This document shows, one piece after another, positions 47,635 through 58,180 of a stretch of 64,000 nt of DNA. Position 1 is the first letter of the stretch. Each line of letters opens with the position of its first letter. The DNA comes from Warburgia ugandensis (lineage: Eukaryota > Streptophyta > Magnoliopsida > Canellales > Canellaceae): contig CP141131.1 in the NCBI GenBank assembly GCA_035236585.1, positions 18,451,103-18,515,102 of the forward strand, written 5' to 3'. The position numbers were made by a program, and so were the translations under genes. The notes beneath the pieces are model-generated. The model searched no databases. It had not been told where the DNA came from and saw only the letters and a list, made by a program, of their open reading frames with translations.

Positions 47635-47775
47635 CTGTGATATCTCTTGTGATATCTTCTGTGATATCTAAGATATGTGTCATATGTTCTGTGATATCTT
47701 ATGTGATATCTGAGATATGTGGCATTTGTTCTGTGATATCTCTAGTGATATCTTTGGTGATATCTGAAATATGTA
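47635..47775. repeat. left subterminal GATATCT array
   Basis: About nine copies of tgatatct, with ctgtgatatct as the common unit, alternate with agatatgtg(g/t)cat. They lie within 190 bases of the left end. Palindromic GATATC words clustered at both ends suggest transposase binding sites (inference). Confidence 0.85.
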
Positions 47776-49550
47776 TGTGAATTACATGTCAAAGTCTCTG
47801 CTAATGGACCTTACATGTATCATGTAAATACTCATATGACACACTCTTGCTCTTTAGAGGAAATCTAGAAGAATGTTTTAGTGTGAAAGGCCACTCTTAG
47901 ATGTTATGAAGATGTGACTAGGCAAAGAATTAACATGCAAAAATTCTCATTGAGGGTGCTAAAGTTAAAAATGATTTCTTACATCAATGTGTACTGTGCA
48001 TAACACACGTCATCTTTTGATCCTGGTTTGGGTAGGTCGTGGTCCACAAGTATCACAAAGATATTTTATACATTTTATTAAATGTGACTATTAAAATTTT
48101 CTTAACTCTCTTAAATAGAGCATGTAGGGCGAGGTGAATGGGTCAGATCTTCCAACACGTGCGTTTCCAAATGCGTCATTTTCTGCATCTCCTTAGCTGG
48201 TCTCCATGATTAAAATCACAACAAATAGAGAGATAAAGTGCAACAAAACCAATGAATCTGGTCTGGCAGGGAATGTAGATAGGTATACAATGTGTGCACA
48301 TATTTTCCAAACAATAACATGACCAGCTACCAATTTAGGAAGATCCCACTTTTGCAATGATCAAACAATTGTTGAATCCTAGTCTTGCTGTATATGGACA
48401 GCCCACAAAAACTAACCTTTATTGGATGATACCAAAGCTTTTGATTTTCGAAGGCCAATGAAGACTATGGCTCCTCGGTGTTGTGAAGCAGGAAAGGGCC
48501 ATGAATGGTTCATAATTAATAACATCAAAATTGGTCCCAATTGTAGCTCTTCTTTCGCTGAATTTCCATGGCAAGAAGGCAAAGAATCGGGCCCATGTCA
48601 TCCTCTAGACCAATCATAAGATTCACCTGTTGATTTGGATTCATGTTGAGTGATTTTCTACCCGAGGAAAGGTCAAGTACTAGGGGCTGACATTTATCTA
48701 GAATCATCCTGGTCCATCTACATAAAAAGTGGGATGGATTCTTTTCAAGTCCAGTTCTTATATAATGGATTTGCTTAGTTTTACATGTGCAAAAAATAGT
48801 AGCAGGAAACATGTAGCAAGGATTTGCATAATTTCAACTGTTCTCTTAGCTATGACAATTCAAGTAGAATATCTTCATTAAAGGAGATTTTAAAGCAGTT
48901 GCCGACTAGCTGAAAGTATGACACAAACAATAGAACTTTGGGGAGGCCTTTAGAGGATATTAAACATGAGTTTAAGGAAAAGTTCTCTCATAACCATGCA
49001 TTTATAGCAACAAATCCTGGTGCAGACCTTGCTTGAGAGGGTGTCGGTCTTTGGGATCTACCCAGTAGGACACTTAAAGAGGAAAACATTATCATTATGG
49101 TATTGATTACCTTCAAATTCTCCCTTGACTGCTCGTTTCAAGCATTTCGAGATCACCCCCTTTCTCATTTGATTGTATAAAGCACCATGGTATATGTAAT
49201 ATACAAAGCAAAGATTTCCTAGCATAATAACACATTCTGCAGCAGAAAATCACGAAGCATAGAGAAATAAACAAAATCTCCGCATTACTTTCAAAGCTGG
49301 AAATGGATACAAAAGCTATCACACAAGTATTTCAGTAACATCTCACCGTTCATTCTATAGTTTACCTTCAAATTCTTCTTTTTTGAAAGGTTGAAGACAT
49401 ATTATGAGAGAAATACTTGCAGCGAGGAGGAAAAAAATGGACAGATTACAACCATTCAAGAAAAGTGCATAAGAGATGCACCAAATGAGAAATGTATTTC
49501 TGATAACCCTTTTAAGCCAAGTGATCTGTACTTTGATTCACAAATCTCTT
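47776..49550. other. Harbinger internal sequence, no gene recognised
   Basis: Frames near 48419-48812 on both strands show no family resemblance or splice support. The sequence may be filler or decayed cargo. Confidence 0.4.
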
Positions 49551-49554
49551 AATG

Positions 49555-50060
49555 TGGTAATAAATGACTTCTACAATGCACCCCTTTCTTCAACCACTGA
49601 GTAACACTGAATAAAACCCTTTCTATAGTTAAGGGCTGTAATGGATTTTTTCTCCATAGTTGAATACCTTGAAATATAGCCTCCACCTCTGCTGCGTTTG
49701 AATCAGCATAAGAATTGGCCCTGAGTATGCAATTAAAGAGGCAACCTTCCCCATCAGGGATAAGCCCCCCAATCTAATGGTCCCAGATTTCCAAAGGACG
49801 CACTATCAAAGTTCAGCTTCTACTGATCCTTCAACAGTACATTGTTTTGCATCTGTCTGGTGTACTTGATAACATTCCAACCCCTCCTCAATTTTGGAGT
49901 TAGAACCCCTAGAAACTCGTTAGGATTGCAAGCCCAGAAACAAACAACAGTAAAAATAGAGCTCTATAGAATAAGCTGGTAAAAGATTTATCATTAAACG
50001 CTCTCCAATTCCTTCCCTTCCAAACTACCAAATGGTACAATAATTCCAATATTCCACTGC
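49555..50060 (-). pseudogene. LINE (L1-type) 3' remnant with RNase H
   Basis: The minus-strand translation across frames gives LVVWKGRNWRAFND (the post-RT tail of plant LINEs). Then KLNFDSASFGNLGPLD, EGCLFNCILRANSYADSNAAEVEAIFQGIQLWR follow, the RVT_3-type RNase H of plant L1 elements. First Asp of LNFD, then the NAAEVEA Glu are visible. Stops and frame changes mean it is dead. It is probably a nested insertion in the Harbinger element. Confidence 0.75.
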
Positions 50061-50064
50061 ATAT

Positions 50065-52060
50065 GTACAAACTAAATGAATGGTCTAAAGCTATGTATTT
50101 GTAATCTTCCAATACATTTGTACAAACATATGGTCCAATGAATACAATAAATTCTGGGGAGTGCAACACATTTCTGCATTTGTAATCTTCCACGCGAATC
50201 TGTTCATTTCGTGCACATCGGGCTTCTTTTCCTGGTGGATTTTCTTCATCTGCATCAGAAACTGCTGTCAGATGAAGGTCGAAAGAAAATGTCAAAAGAA
50301 CCTTGAGAAGCTCGTGATTTAGGGAGTTCAAGTCACCACCTACCTACTAAAAAAATATGATGGGCAAACTGTTCCTAGATAGTAGAAGTTTACTCTTTGT
50401 ATTCTTATCAAAGCACAATAAAATGTGTTGGAAAGAAGAATCTTCAAACAAATTACACAATGAAGAGAAATAGACTACAATGTAAAAGGTTGGATGATCT
50501 AATACTTATCCAATAATCGACAATGCTTCAAAACAGGAATTTTCCACTCTACTTAAATTACAATTTGCATTTTCCATCATATCATAACAAGAACATATAG
50601 AAGATATAATGGACTCCATCAGCATTGAGTAAATCAATGTCATGAAGGACGATGTGGCGTTGAGAGTGTTTGCTTCCAAATCTAACAAGTTCTAATGCCA
50701 AGTAAGATGAGAAAGAATAAAGTGCTATAAATGATGGTGCAGTTCTTGCACAGAAGATTGGACCTGGAATTGGAGTTGATGGTGATGATGAATGAGTGGG
50801 TTTGAGTATTGAGTAGACAAACCAAACATATGCTACTCTCTCAATATATGTACTGTCTTTCGCTGAAATGGCATGTCAAACAGTTGAAACACCAGAATGT
50901 TCCATTGCAATAGACAATTGCAATCACTATTGGAACAGGAATGACAGTAAAGCAAAAGACAAAAACAACAGAGTGAATAGCAGCAGGAATGCTCTGCAGC
51001 CCCTTCTCCCATGTTGATGTATCCATGCTGCGTTTGGTAGGAGTAGATCCTTAGAAAAAGTGAATATCTTGGAATCAACATTATATGCAAATATAACACA
51101 TGGTATCAACTAATCAATCTAGACCTAGGAAATAAATTAAAAAGTTGGAAATGGAGATGGAGAATGCACCCTCACTTGTTTGGTTCTGAGGAATCAAATT
51201 CTAATAAAGCATTGTCAGCAAAGACCAACGATGACCTTTTATGTGGATCTGGACTCATAACCAAAAACTGTGAGTTACTTCACAAGGCTTGGCAAGAAGG
51301 GAGAGACTGATGTTCGAATAAAATGGACTTCTTTGTCTACGGACTCATGAAACAATGCAGAAATTTGAATCATTAAGAGATTATTCCTTTGTGAGACCTA
51401 CACTATACACTGCCAGGATAAAGGACTATCATCACTATAATCAAGCTAATAGAGATGTAGAATGATTCATTAGGGAGAAAATATCAAAAAACATTGAATG
51501 AGTAGATAAAATTTTGTTTATCTTCCCTCACTGAGTCATTGAGAACTGCAGGTATCCATCTGTTCATTGTAGATGTTCCATCACTTAATCGACCTCTCAA
51601 AAGTGTGACATTGAAAATGTCTACAGAAAATCCCAAACATATGTCGTTAAATTAGCTTAATCACGGAGAAATCAGCTAAAGTGAATAAATTCAATAATGA
51701 TCCATTAGCTCTAAAGACATAAGGTTAAAGAAATAATAGAAACTTGTATTCAACTAGAAAGACAGTACCACCTTACTTGGATTCACCTTCCTCTCTCAGC
51801 CATGACAAAGACCCTAATATGAAGTTTATAGCATCAAACCAATCAACATTCATACGGTCACACACACTCAAATACATTATATGAGATAGAAAAATTACCA
51901 AAATATAAACATTGTTGCAAATCGTAATTAGAAGGTAGATGACTACAAGCAAAAGTTATTGAAGGAAAGTTAGAAGATAAGTTTTACATAAACAAAGGCA
52001 CAATCACAAGCATGAGAATTACAAGTACAAGTCCATCAAGGACATATGCTACTACATTAA
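50065..52060. other. Harbinger internal sequence, no gene recognised
   Basis: Short minus-strand frames (50506-50688, 50833-51099) have no recognisable domain. The part at 50150-50331 (with DEENPPGKEARCARNEQIRVED) could be exonic but I cannot place it. Confidence 0.35.
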
Positions 52061-52064
52061 ATGA

Positions 52065-52379
52065 TCAGAAGGGGGCATTAAATACAAGGGAGACATGGTC
52101 ACAACCTCCATCTTGTAATGCAATAGTGGGCGTCGATACCACATTTTGATCGAATCCCCCATCCCACCATTCCCGTTGGCACATTGTCATCCCAATTGGT
52201 GGTAAGGGTGGTAACTCAACTGGCATGTACTCATCAAGCCACATAAACCATCTTGTATGTTGTTCGTTTGCAGGACAACGTAAGTACCACTTGCCACGAT
52301 TGGGCTTCGATTGTACTTGGAGCAACAGCATAAGCCCTCGACTGCATGCACATAAGGGGTGCAGGTTTTCCACCATTCC
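52065..52379 (-). CDS. GRF zinc-finger-like exon
   Basis: After an acceptor TCTTATTACAG the minus strand is open for about 104 codons to a stop at 52065. The peptide has CACSRGLMLLLQVQS, then NRGKWYLRCPANEQ, then RWFMWLDEYMP. This is the pattern of plant zf-GRF domains (CxC ... N-x-GR-x-Y/F-x-C ... FxWxDE), though the usual fourth Cys appears replaced (HTRWF). GRF domains bind nucleic acid. It lies just downstream of the transposase on the same strand. It may be element cargo or the final exon of a small gene; 5' exons were not found. Confidence 0.55.
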   Translation of the reverse strand, partial: GMVENLHPLCACSRGLMLLLQVQSKPNRGKWYLRCPANEQHTRWFMWLDEYMPVELPPLPPIGMTMCQREWWDGGFDQNVVSTPTIALQDGGCDHVSLVFNAPF

Positions 52380-52614
52380 TGTAATAAGATGTCATGTACA
52401 TATATTTTGCACTATTAGCAATATATACAATTCATATAAACATTCACGCATCAATTAAGTCAAGCAGTCAAGTAATACATCATAAAACAAAGTTTAATAC
52501 ACCATTTTTTAGCACATGAATGCACATCTACTGGTTATTTCTATGAACATAATCGAACCACAATTTGTATGCTATGGAAGCACGTAAAGCAGTAGCATCT
52601 CGACAGGCGGCCTC

Positions 52615-53465
52615 CTAGGTAGGGCACATCAACATGCTTTGTGAATTGTTTGTGCTCATCATGAGTGTTTGTAAGCCTTGTAGCTCCATCTCATCTTGAT
52701 GCAACACATGCATACCGGCATTCACCCTCTCCAAGTTTACATCAGTGACAATTTCATCCTCTAAATCACTATTGAAATTGCAGCTGTCATTGTCATTGGA
52801 GATTGGAGACTCAGGATTGTCTCCCATCTCCTCTGTCAAACACGGATCGTCAACGCATTCCTGGCGCATAAAATTGTGCAACGCACATAATGCTTTAACA
52901 AGATTAACTTGTGTCCTAATAGGAAAGGGAGGCATAGTCTTGAGAATGAGAAATCTGACCTTTAGAAAACCAAATGTTCTTTCTATTACGTTCCGTAACT
53001 GTGCATGTCGAAGGTTGAATAACTCCCTGGCATTTTGTGGTTGCTGCATTCCCTGGGCAAACTCCTTTAAATGATACCTAGTCTTTCGATATGGGGCAAG
53101 AAATTATTGCCTATTTGCGTAACCACCGTCAACCAAGTACTATTTCCCTATACCATAAGCGCATCAGCGATTAAGGACCGAGGCATCAAGGTATAACCTA
53201 AAATGTAAACACATAATAAACTTACTGTCAGGAATTGTCAGCTGTGCTCCTCGTCTTGTAAGAGCCTCTTTCAGCACAACAGCGTCATGTGCAGACCTCT
53301 CAAAGCCAGCAAGCACGTATGTGAACTGCATGTCAAAATTTCAACATGCAAGAACATTTTGCGCAATGAATCCTTTCCTGGTATGCCACTTTGGCGATTC
53401 ATGTGGACCCAAGCCATAAACCCTAATAAGTATCAGTGTTCCATATGCAACTCCAATGCAACCCT
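52615..53465 (-). pseudogene. PIF/Harbinger DDE transposase (dead)
   Basis: This enzyme would cut and move the element. The order is GCIGVAYGT (family usually GAxDGTH, so the first catalytic Asp is Tyr), then WHTRKGFIAQNVLAC*. FDMQFTYVLAGFERSAHDA and VVLKEALTRRGAQLTIPD follow. Next comes a short intron (about 53146-53230, donor GTAAGT), then YLVDGGYANRQ (second Asp), APYRKTRYHLKEF and NVIERTFGFLKVRF (Glu). Two or three stops and the Asp loss make it inactive. Confidence 0.9.
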
Positions 53466-53574
53466 ATCAATAGTATGTGACATATTGAATGTTATGTCTT
53501 CAATGTCCCAATCTATTGTATTGAAGACTATAAATCACAGATATGGTTACTGTGAAATGATTGTCTTTCTGGTA

Positions 53575-54548
53575 ATTGTTTGAAATCTCTGGGTGGTCCT
53601 TCAATGTCCCTGATCCGGAGTCGTCTTCCCCACTGACCTTGCCTGCCATGCCCCATCTCATCCTCCGGCCAACTTCTCCTCCATCTCCTTCGTCGGACAA
53701 CCCCGAGCCCCATCTTCCTTCTCTCCCTCCTTCTTCTTCTCCTTCCTCTTTTCCTCCCTTTTTCCTTCTTACCCTCTTCCAGTTTCCATCGTTGTTTTCT
53801 TGGTTTTTCCTAAAAAACCCAAATTTTAACAAAATTCTAGTTTTGCCCCTCTCTCTTAAAATTCAATTCCATTTCTGTCCTTTTTCAGAAATTACATCTG
53901 TGTCCTGCTTTATTGCGGTTCTGATTTATTATCCATGAACAGACAAATTCTAGACAGATCAATTAAGGCTTAACCCAATCAACGGGTTAGCCTTAATCAA
54001 AACCAAATCCTCAATTTCTCCTTTATTGCTCAACGGATTTCAAATTAATTTTACAGAGTCATTCTTAGGACATCCCTAGACATAATCAACACTTATGATC
54101 TTAGATCTGAAATCCATAAATCAATCTGAGCCGTCCAAATCTTAAAATCATAATTTAGCCTAGATCTTGACCATTTTGAAGGATCTGTCAAATCTGACCG
54201 GTGGATCACTAATCAAGAATGTGTTGAAGATATTTGTAAAGGAAGATCAGCTTTTAAAAGACCAGAAGTGAAGATTTTGATGAAAATTGATCTAGGGAAG
54301 TAGTTTTTTTCTCATTATTTGATTTTGTTTGTTTTCTTTAAGAATTGGAAATTCTGTATTTTTGAGAAGTTTATTAGATCTGAACATTGATTCTCATTTT
54401 AATAATTCCAGTAATTTTGAGTGATTTACTTTTAATTTTAAATAATTAGATTTTATTGAAACTCCATCATTTTAAATCAAGTCCTCGTGGGATCGACCTG
54501 TACTTGCATAAGCTACACTACAATAGCCCGTGCACTTGCGGTTAAACA
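53575..54548 (+). mobile_element. Tat-like LTR fragment nested in Harbinger
   Basis: A CT-rich block (53620-53800) is followed by a tctgtcctttttcagaaat box. It ends with gggatcgacctgtacttgc, ctacactacaatagcccg and gtgcacttgcgg...aaaca. The same order ends the LTR at 58181-59784. No clear target duplication or 5' end was found, so it is probably truncated. The CT-rich frame at 53576-53938 is not a gene. Confidence 0.65.
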
Positions 54549-56340
54549 ATCAACAGATGCTCGACAAGAACATGGCTAAAGCAATAAATACAAGAAAATA
54601 AATGCGCAATAGAACATTTTTATTCTGAGAAGGAGTTCATTCTTAACAAGAGAACAACAGAACTCCATCTTGTAGATACAATAGAACAATTATGGAGCCT
54701 ATGACATGTTTAATGAGAATATCAATGAAGCAATACAAGCATGAAAATAAACGAAGACTGATTATATAACTGATTACATAACTGCAGATATAACATGTAC
54801 AAACATAGAGTGATCAAATTATCTGGTGGGCCACCGAATAATCCACTTGATCAATGGATTCTAACAACAGCATGGATTAACCTTTTAAGCAAAACTACAA
54901 ACAACACTATCAGTTAGCTCTCTGTCTTCAACAAAGACAACTAAAAGCAAGAATAACAAACATTAGCAATGGCCTATAGAGGTCCAATATGGCCTATATA
55001 GACCCAAGAAAAACAAACATTAGCAATGGACCTAAATGTTCAGAAATTGGGCCTAAAGGAAACACTGCCCATAACAAGGTTGGGCCTCCGAAAATTTAAG
55101 GGATGAGGCATAAAGTTAGAAGCGAACAGCAATTGTATACACTGAGCATATATGTATACATCATCTACACATGCCTCTTGGGACACATGCCGTCCAATGG
55201 GTACACTCAAGCACCAAATAATCCACCTAATCAATGGATTCTACCAACAGCATGGATTAACCTTTTAAGCAAAACTGCAAACAACACTATCAGTTGCCTC
55301 TTTGTCTTCAACAAAGACAATTAAAAGTAAGAATAAACAACGTAGTAGAAGCATCTTTCCCTCAAGCTTTGAAGCTTAGTAGTAGTAAAAAAATTGTATT
55401 TATTTTTCATGATATTATGCATGGATGAGAAAGATTATGGCTAATTTCTTAACAATATACAAACCACAAACATTTTAAAGAAGAGAAAGAATTGCAAATC
55501 AATGTACGCTCCTTCAAACAAAACTCTCAGGGGAATAAAACCCATTCATTCATCAACCAAAACCTGCAACTGGTCAAAGATACCACTCTCCAAAGAGCCA
55601 AATAACAACATTTCCAAACCCAATCCAATGCATTTCCAAATAATTCAAAAACTACAACAAAGACAAAAATGAAAATTGGAAGAAGAAGAAAAAGAAAAAG
55701 AAAAAGGAGTAGACTGTACCAACAAAACATAAAAGGAAAATTTCCAATAACCAGAAGAAATAACTAAAGATCCAAATTGACAAACTCCAAATCAAAATCA
55801 GAAACCAGCAATCATAACTCCAACATTCGCTTACCAAAAAATGAAACAAATACAAAATGTAACATGAAAAGCTACCAAATATAGTCATTGATTCAAGGAA
55901 GAGGAAAACAAGCGAATCTCGAGTGGTAGAGAGAAATCCGAAATGAAAATCAAAACGCGAACTGGAAAATCCAAAAATGCAATGAGGTTTTACCAGAGAG
56001 AAGCCGATGACTTGCAGAGAGAGGCTTCGAATTCTTCAAAGGCCCCCTTTTTCGTTTTTTGGGGTTTTCTCTGTATGAAGTGGGGTTTCATCCGATTATC
56101 TATTTCTTACTTTTGATACAGTCACCCAGAGCTCTTACATGTGGAAGATTACAATGAACACTATAAAAATGTACTGCAAAATAATTAACCGTGCATTTCC
56201 CCTTGACCTTTCAAGGGGAAATGCTCTCCATCGTTATCTACTCCACGGATTTACCCTTCAATTTGAACACAAATGGTGAAATGCACAACAAATCCCAGAA
56301 TAAGAACAACATTTAAATCATTCCACAAGAAATAACATTT
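54549..56340. other. Harbinger 5' non-coding region with a direct repeat
   Basis: A block at about 54837-54965 (aataatccac, ggattctaacaacagcat, gcaaaactacaaacaacac, cttcaacaaagacaa) recurs at about 55215-55340. A CT-rich leader-like sequence with a possible donor (TCTCTG|GTAAAACC, minus) lies near 55990. No transposon reading frame is intact here. Confidence 0.5.
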
Positions 56341-56354
56341 TACAGTAGAAAAAA

Positions 56355-56465
56355 CATACCTTGGAGACGTGAGAGAGAAGGAGAGAGAGAGGAGATGAGA
56401 TTGTAGGGAAGAAGCAAACTGGGCTTTGCGCCCAAGCAAATCTAGGGTTTTTATAAATGAAAAAC
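56355..56465 (-). promoter_or_regulatory. promoter and leader exon of Harbinger gene (predicted)
   Basis: On the minus strand TTTATAAAAACCCTAGATTT gives a TATA box (56448-56455) fused to a telo-box-like AACCCTAG. A CT-rich leader follows, then a donor CTCCAAG|GTATGTTT at 56360/56359. The spacing suits a start near 56422. It points toward the transposase, so it may be that gene's promoter. Confidence 0.5.
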
Positions 56466-57044
56466 TAATAAACCCCTCTCTTGCCCTAGACGAACAACCT
56501 CTCTGTTGCCTAACAACAAAAAATGAAAAAAGAACACTATGGATTGGTGAAACTAGTGAATACGAAAATTGTTGAACCCTCCTATCTCACCCTACAAATC
56601 CATGAAACTAGTGAATATAGAACAACAGATGAAATCCTCTCTCACCCTACAGATTCATGAAGCTAATCAAAGCCCTCTCTTGCCCTAATAAAACTGACCA
56701 ACAATCCCCTTCTCTCTTGCCCTTCAAATTGGACGGCAAACCCCCCTCACTCTCTATCAATAAACCGATGATTTCATCTCTATTCATGCAGAGACAAAGA
56801 ACTCCTTCTTCGTCGCCCTAGACCTTCACCGGAGAACCCAAAACCTCTTCCTTGCCCAAGACATTCACTGCAGAACCCAAAACCCTTCACCACCAACAAA
56901 CCAGTTCGTTTTCTCTCACTAAAAAATGCTGGTTTGAAATTGATTTTTCTCGCTCTAAAATGGACGAGTTTTTACACCACATAAGGCATTTGGCATATCT
57001 CCAAAATGCCAAAGATCCAATGTTAAATAAGGCTGATATGTAAG

Positions 57045-57235
57045 AAATGGTCAACATAATGTAGTTAAATAAAACAGATATCTCAGATATGCCAAAGATA
57101 ACACGATTAAATAAACATGATATCTCACATATGCCAGAGATATCGCAGTTAAATAAACCTGCTATCTCACATATGCCAAAGATATCGCAGTTAAATAAGG
57201 TGCATTTTTTATATATGCCATGATATCCTAGAAAC
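57045..57235. repeat. right subterminal tandem array, about 44-bp unit
   Basis: Four units of the type gttaaataaacctgctatct, then cacatatgccaaagatatcg. Each contains a near-copy of the terminal TTAAATAAAC plus GATATC words. The motifs echo the left-end array, though the unit differs. Confidence 0.85.
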
Positions 57236-57266
57236 GCTAAACATGTGCCATTAAATAAACCCCCCC

Positions 57267-57290
57267 TAAGGCATAAAATTTTGAGAAAAG
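57267..57290 (+). repeat. 3' LTR of second chromovirus, small middle scrap
   Basis: taaggcataaaattttgag matches taagacataaaaatttggaa at 36965 of the 5' LTR, just past the Harbinger target site. Homology stops within about 25 bases. Confidence 0.6.
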
Positions 57291-58180
57291 AAATTTTCTT
57301 CAAAAGAGATTCAAGTGAAAAAATAAAAATAAAGAAAAGTTTAGAGAACGCAAAGAAAAGTGGAAAAAAAAAATATTCACTTTAGTACAAGTAATGTAAA
57401 GAAAGAATTGTCAACTTTAGAAGCCCTCTACTTCTTATTGAAGAAACTTTGAATACCCTTTTACCTCTTCTTTTGTACCCCGTCCTAAGCCTTCATGTTG
57501 TCCTAGTTAAAGACCTAATGATTTTAGGGTAAATATAGTCTTAATGAGGATGTGAAAATATAGGATTTGGAGAATAATATTTTTAAAAGTTCAAAGGTAA
57601 TGGCATCTTTCTAAAGTGATCAAAACTACATTCCATAGTATCTCCTGTTCCTTTATGAGCTTATGTGAGATAAAATTTGCTTTTATTGACTCTGCTCACA
57701 TACTTAAGAGAGACATGATTTGAACCTTTATCTGAGAGACTTTATTTCTGAGTGTATGTCATTAGTGAGGATTGAGGTCAAAACATGTTTCAAATGGAGT
57801 TGAAAGTTCTTGTCTATTTAAAGATAAAGATTATTTTATACTGCATCCACCCACACACTCTGAGAACTAAGCTAAATTGGAATGTCTATAGCATATGGGT
57901 AGAGTTGTGAATTTTTCATTCACATGCCAAAGTGATAGATTTATTTGAAAAAACAAGATGTGAGAATTGACTTGAAAATGATATTTTTAGAATTTTGTGG
58001 GTATATTCACTACAAACTCTCACGAGGCCCAACTCATCCTTTAGGGGTAACCTAGGGTTTTAAGGGCTTGTTGCATACGCTAAATGCAATCGTGAGTACC
58101 TACGAAAATGACGACTATTTTGTCCTCAATAATTTTTCGCATGTTTTGTTAGGGTCTAGCAAAATGCTAGTTGGGGGGTG
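57291..58180 (+). mobile_element. Tat-like internal 3' remnant with polypurine tract
   Basis: Non-coding AT-rich sequence resembles the non-coding tail of Tat-type Ty3 elements. It ends in a GGGGGGTG purine tract (58173-58180) directly before an LTR start. No 5' LTR or coding part is present, so the element is truncated. Confidence 0.5.

Larger units (their letters stand above)
47587..57266 (-). mobile_element. PIF/Harbinger DNA transposon, 9.7 kb, defective
   Basis: The left end is GGGGGTTTATTTAACAGCAT, and the right end (inverted) is GGGGGGGTTTATTTAATGG. Both sides carry TAA (47584-47586 and 57267-57269), the 3-bp TWA target typical of this superfamily. It contains a DDE transposase relic with the expected IERTFG block. 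Subterminal arrays of GATATC words occur at both ends. Transcription would run right to left. Foreign material (LINE, Tat-like LTR) is nested inside. Confidence 0.9.

Noticed and set aside
53576..53938. 120-codon Pro/Ser-rich frame
   Set aside because: Same kind of CT-rich LTR sequence as at 58.4 kb; no domain.
56887..57303. 138-codon minus-strand frame with a repeated CDISGICEIS-type peptide
   Set aside because: It is a read-through of the right subterminal 44-bp tandem array and terminal repeat, not a protein gene.
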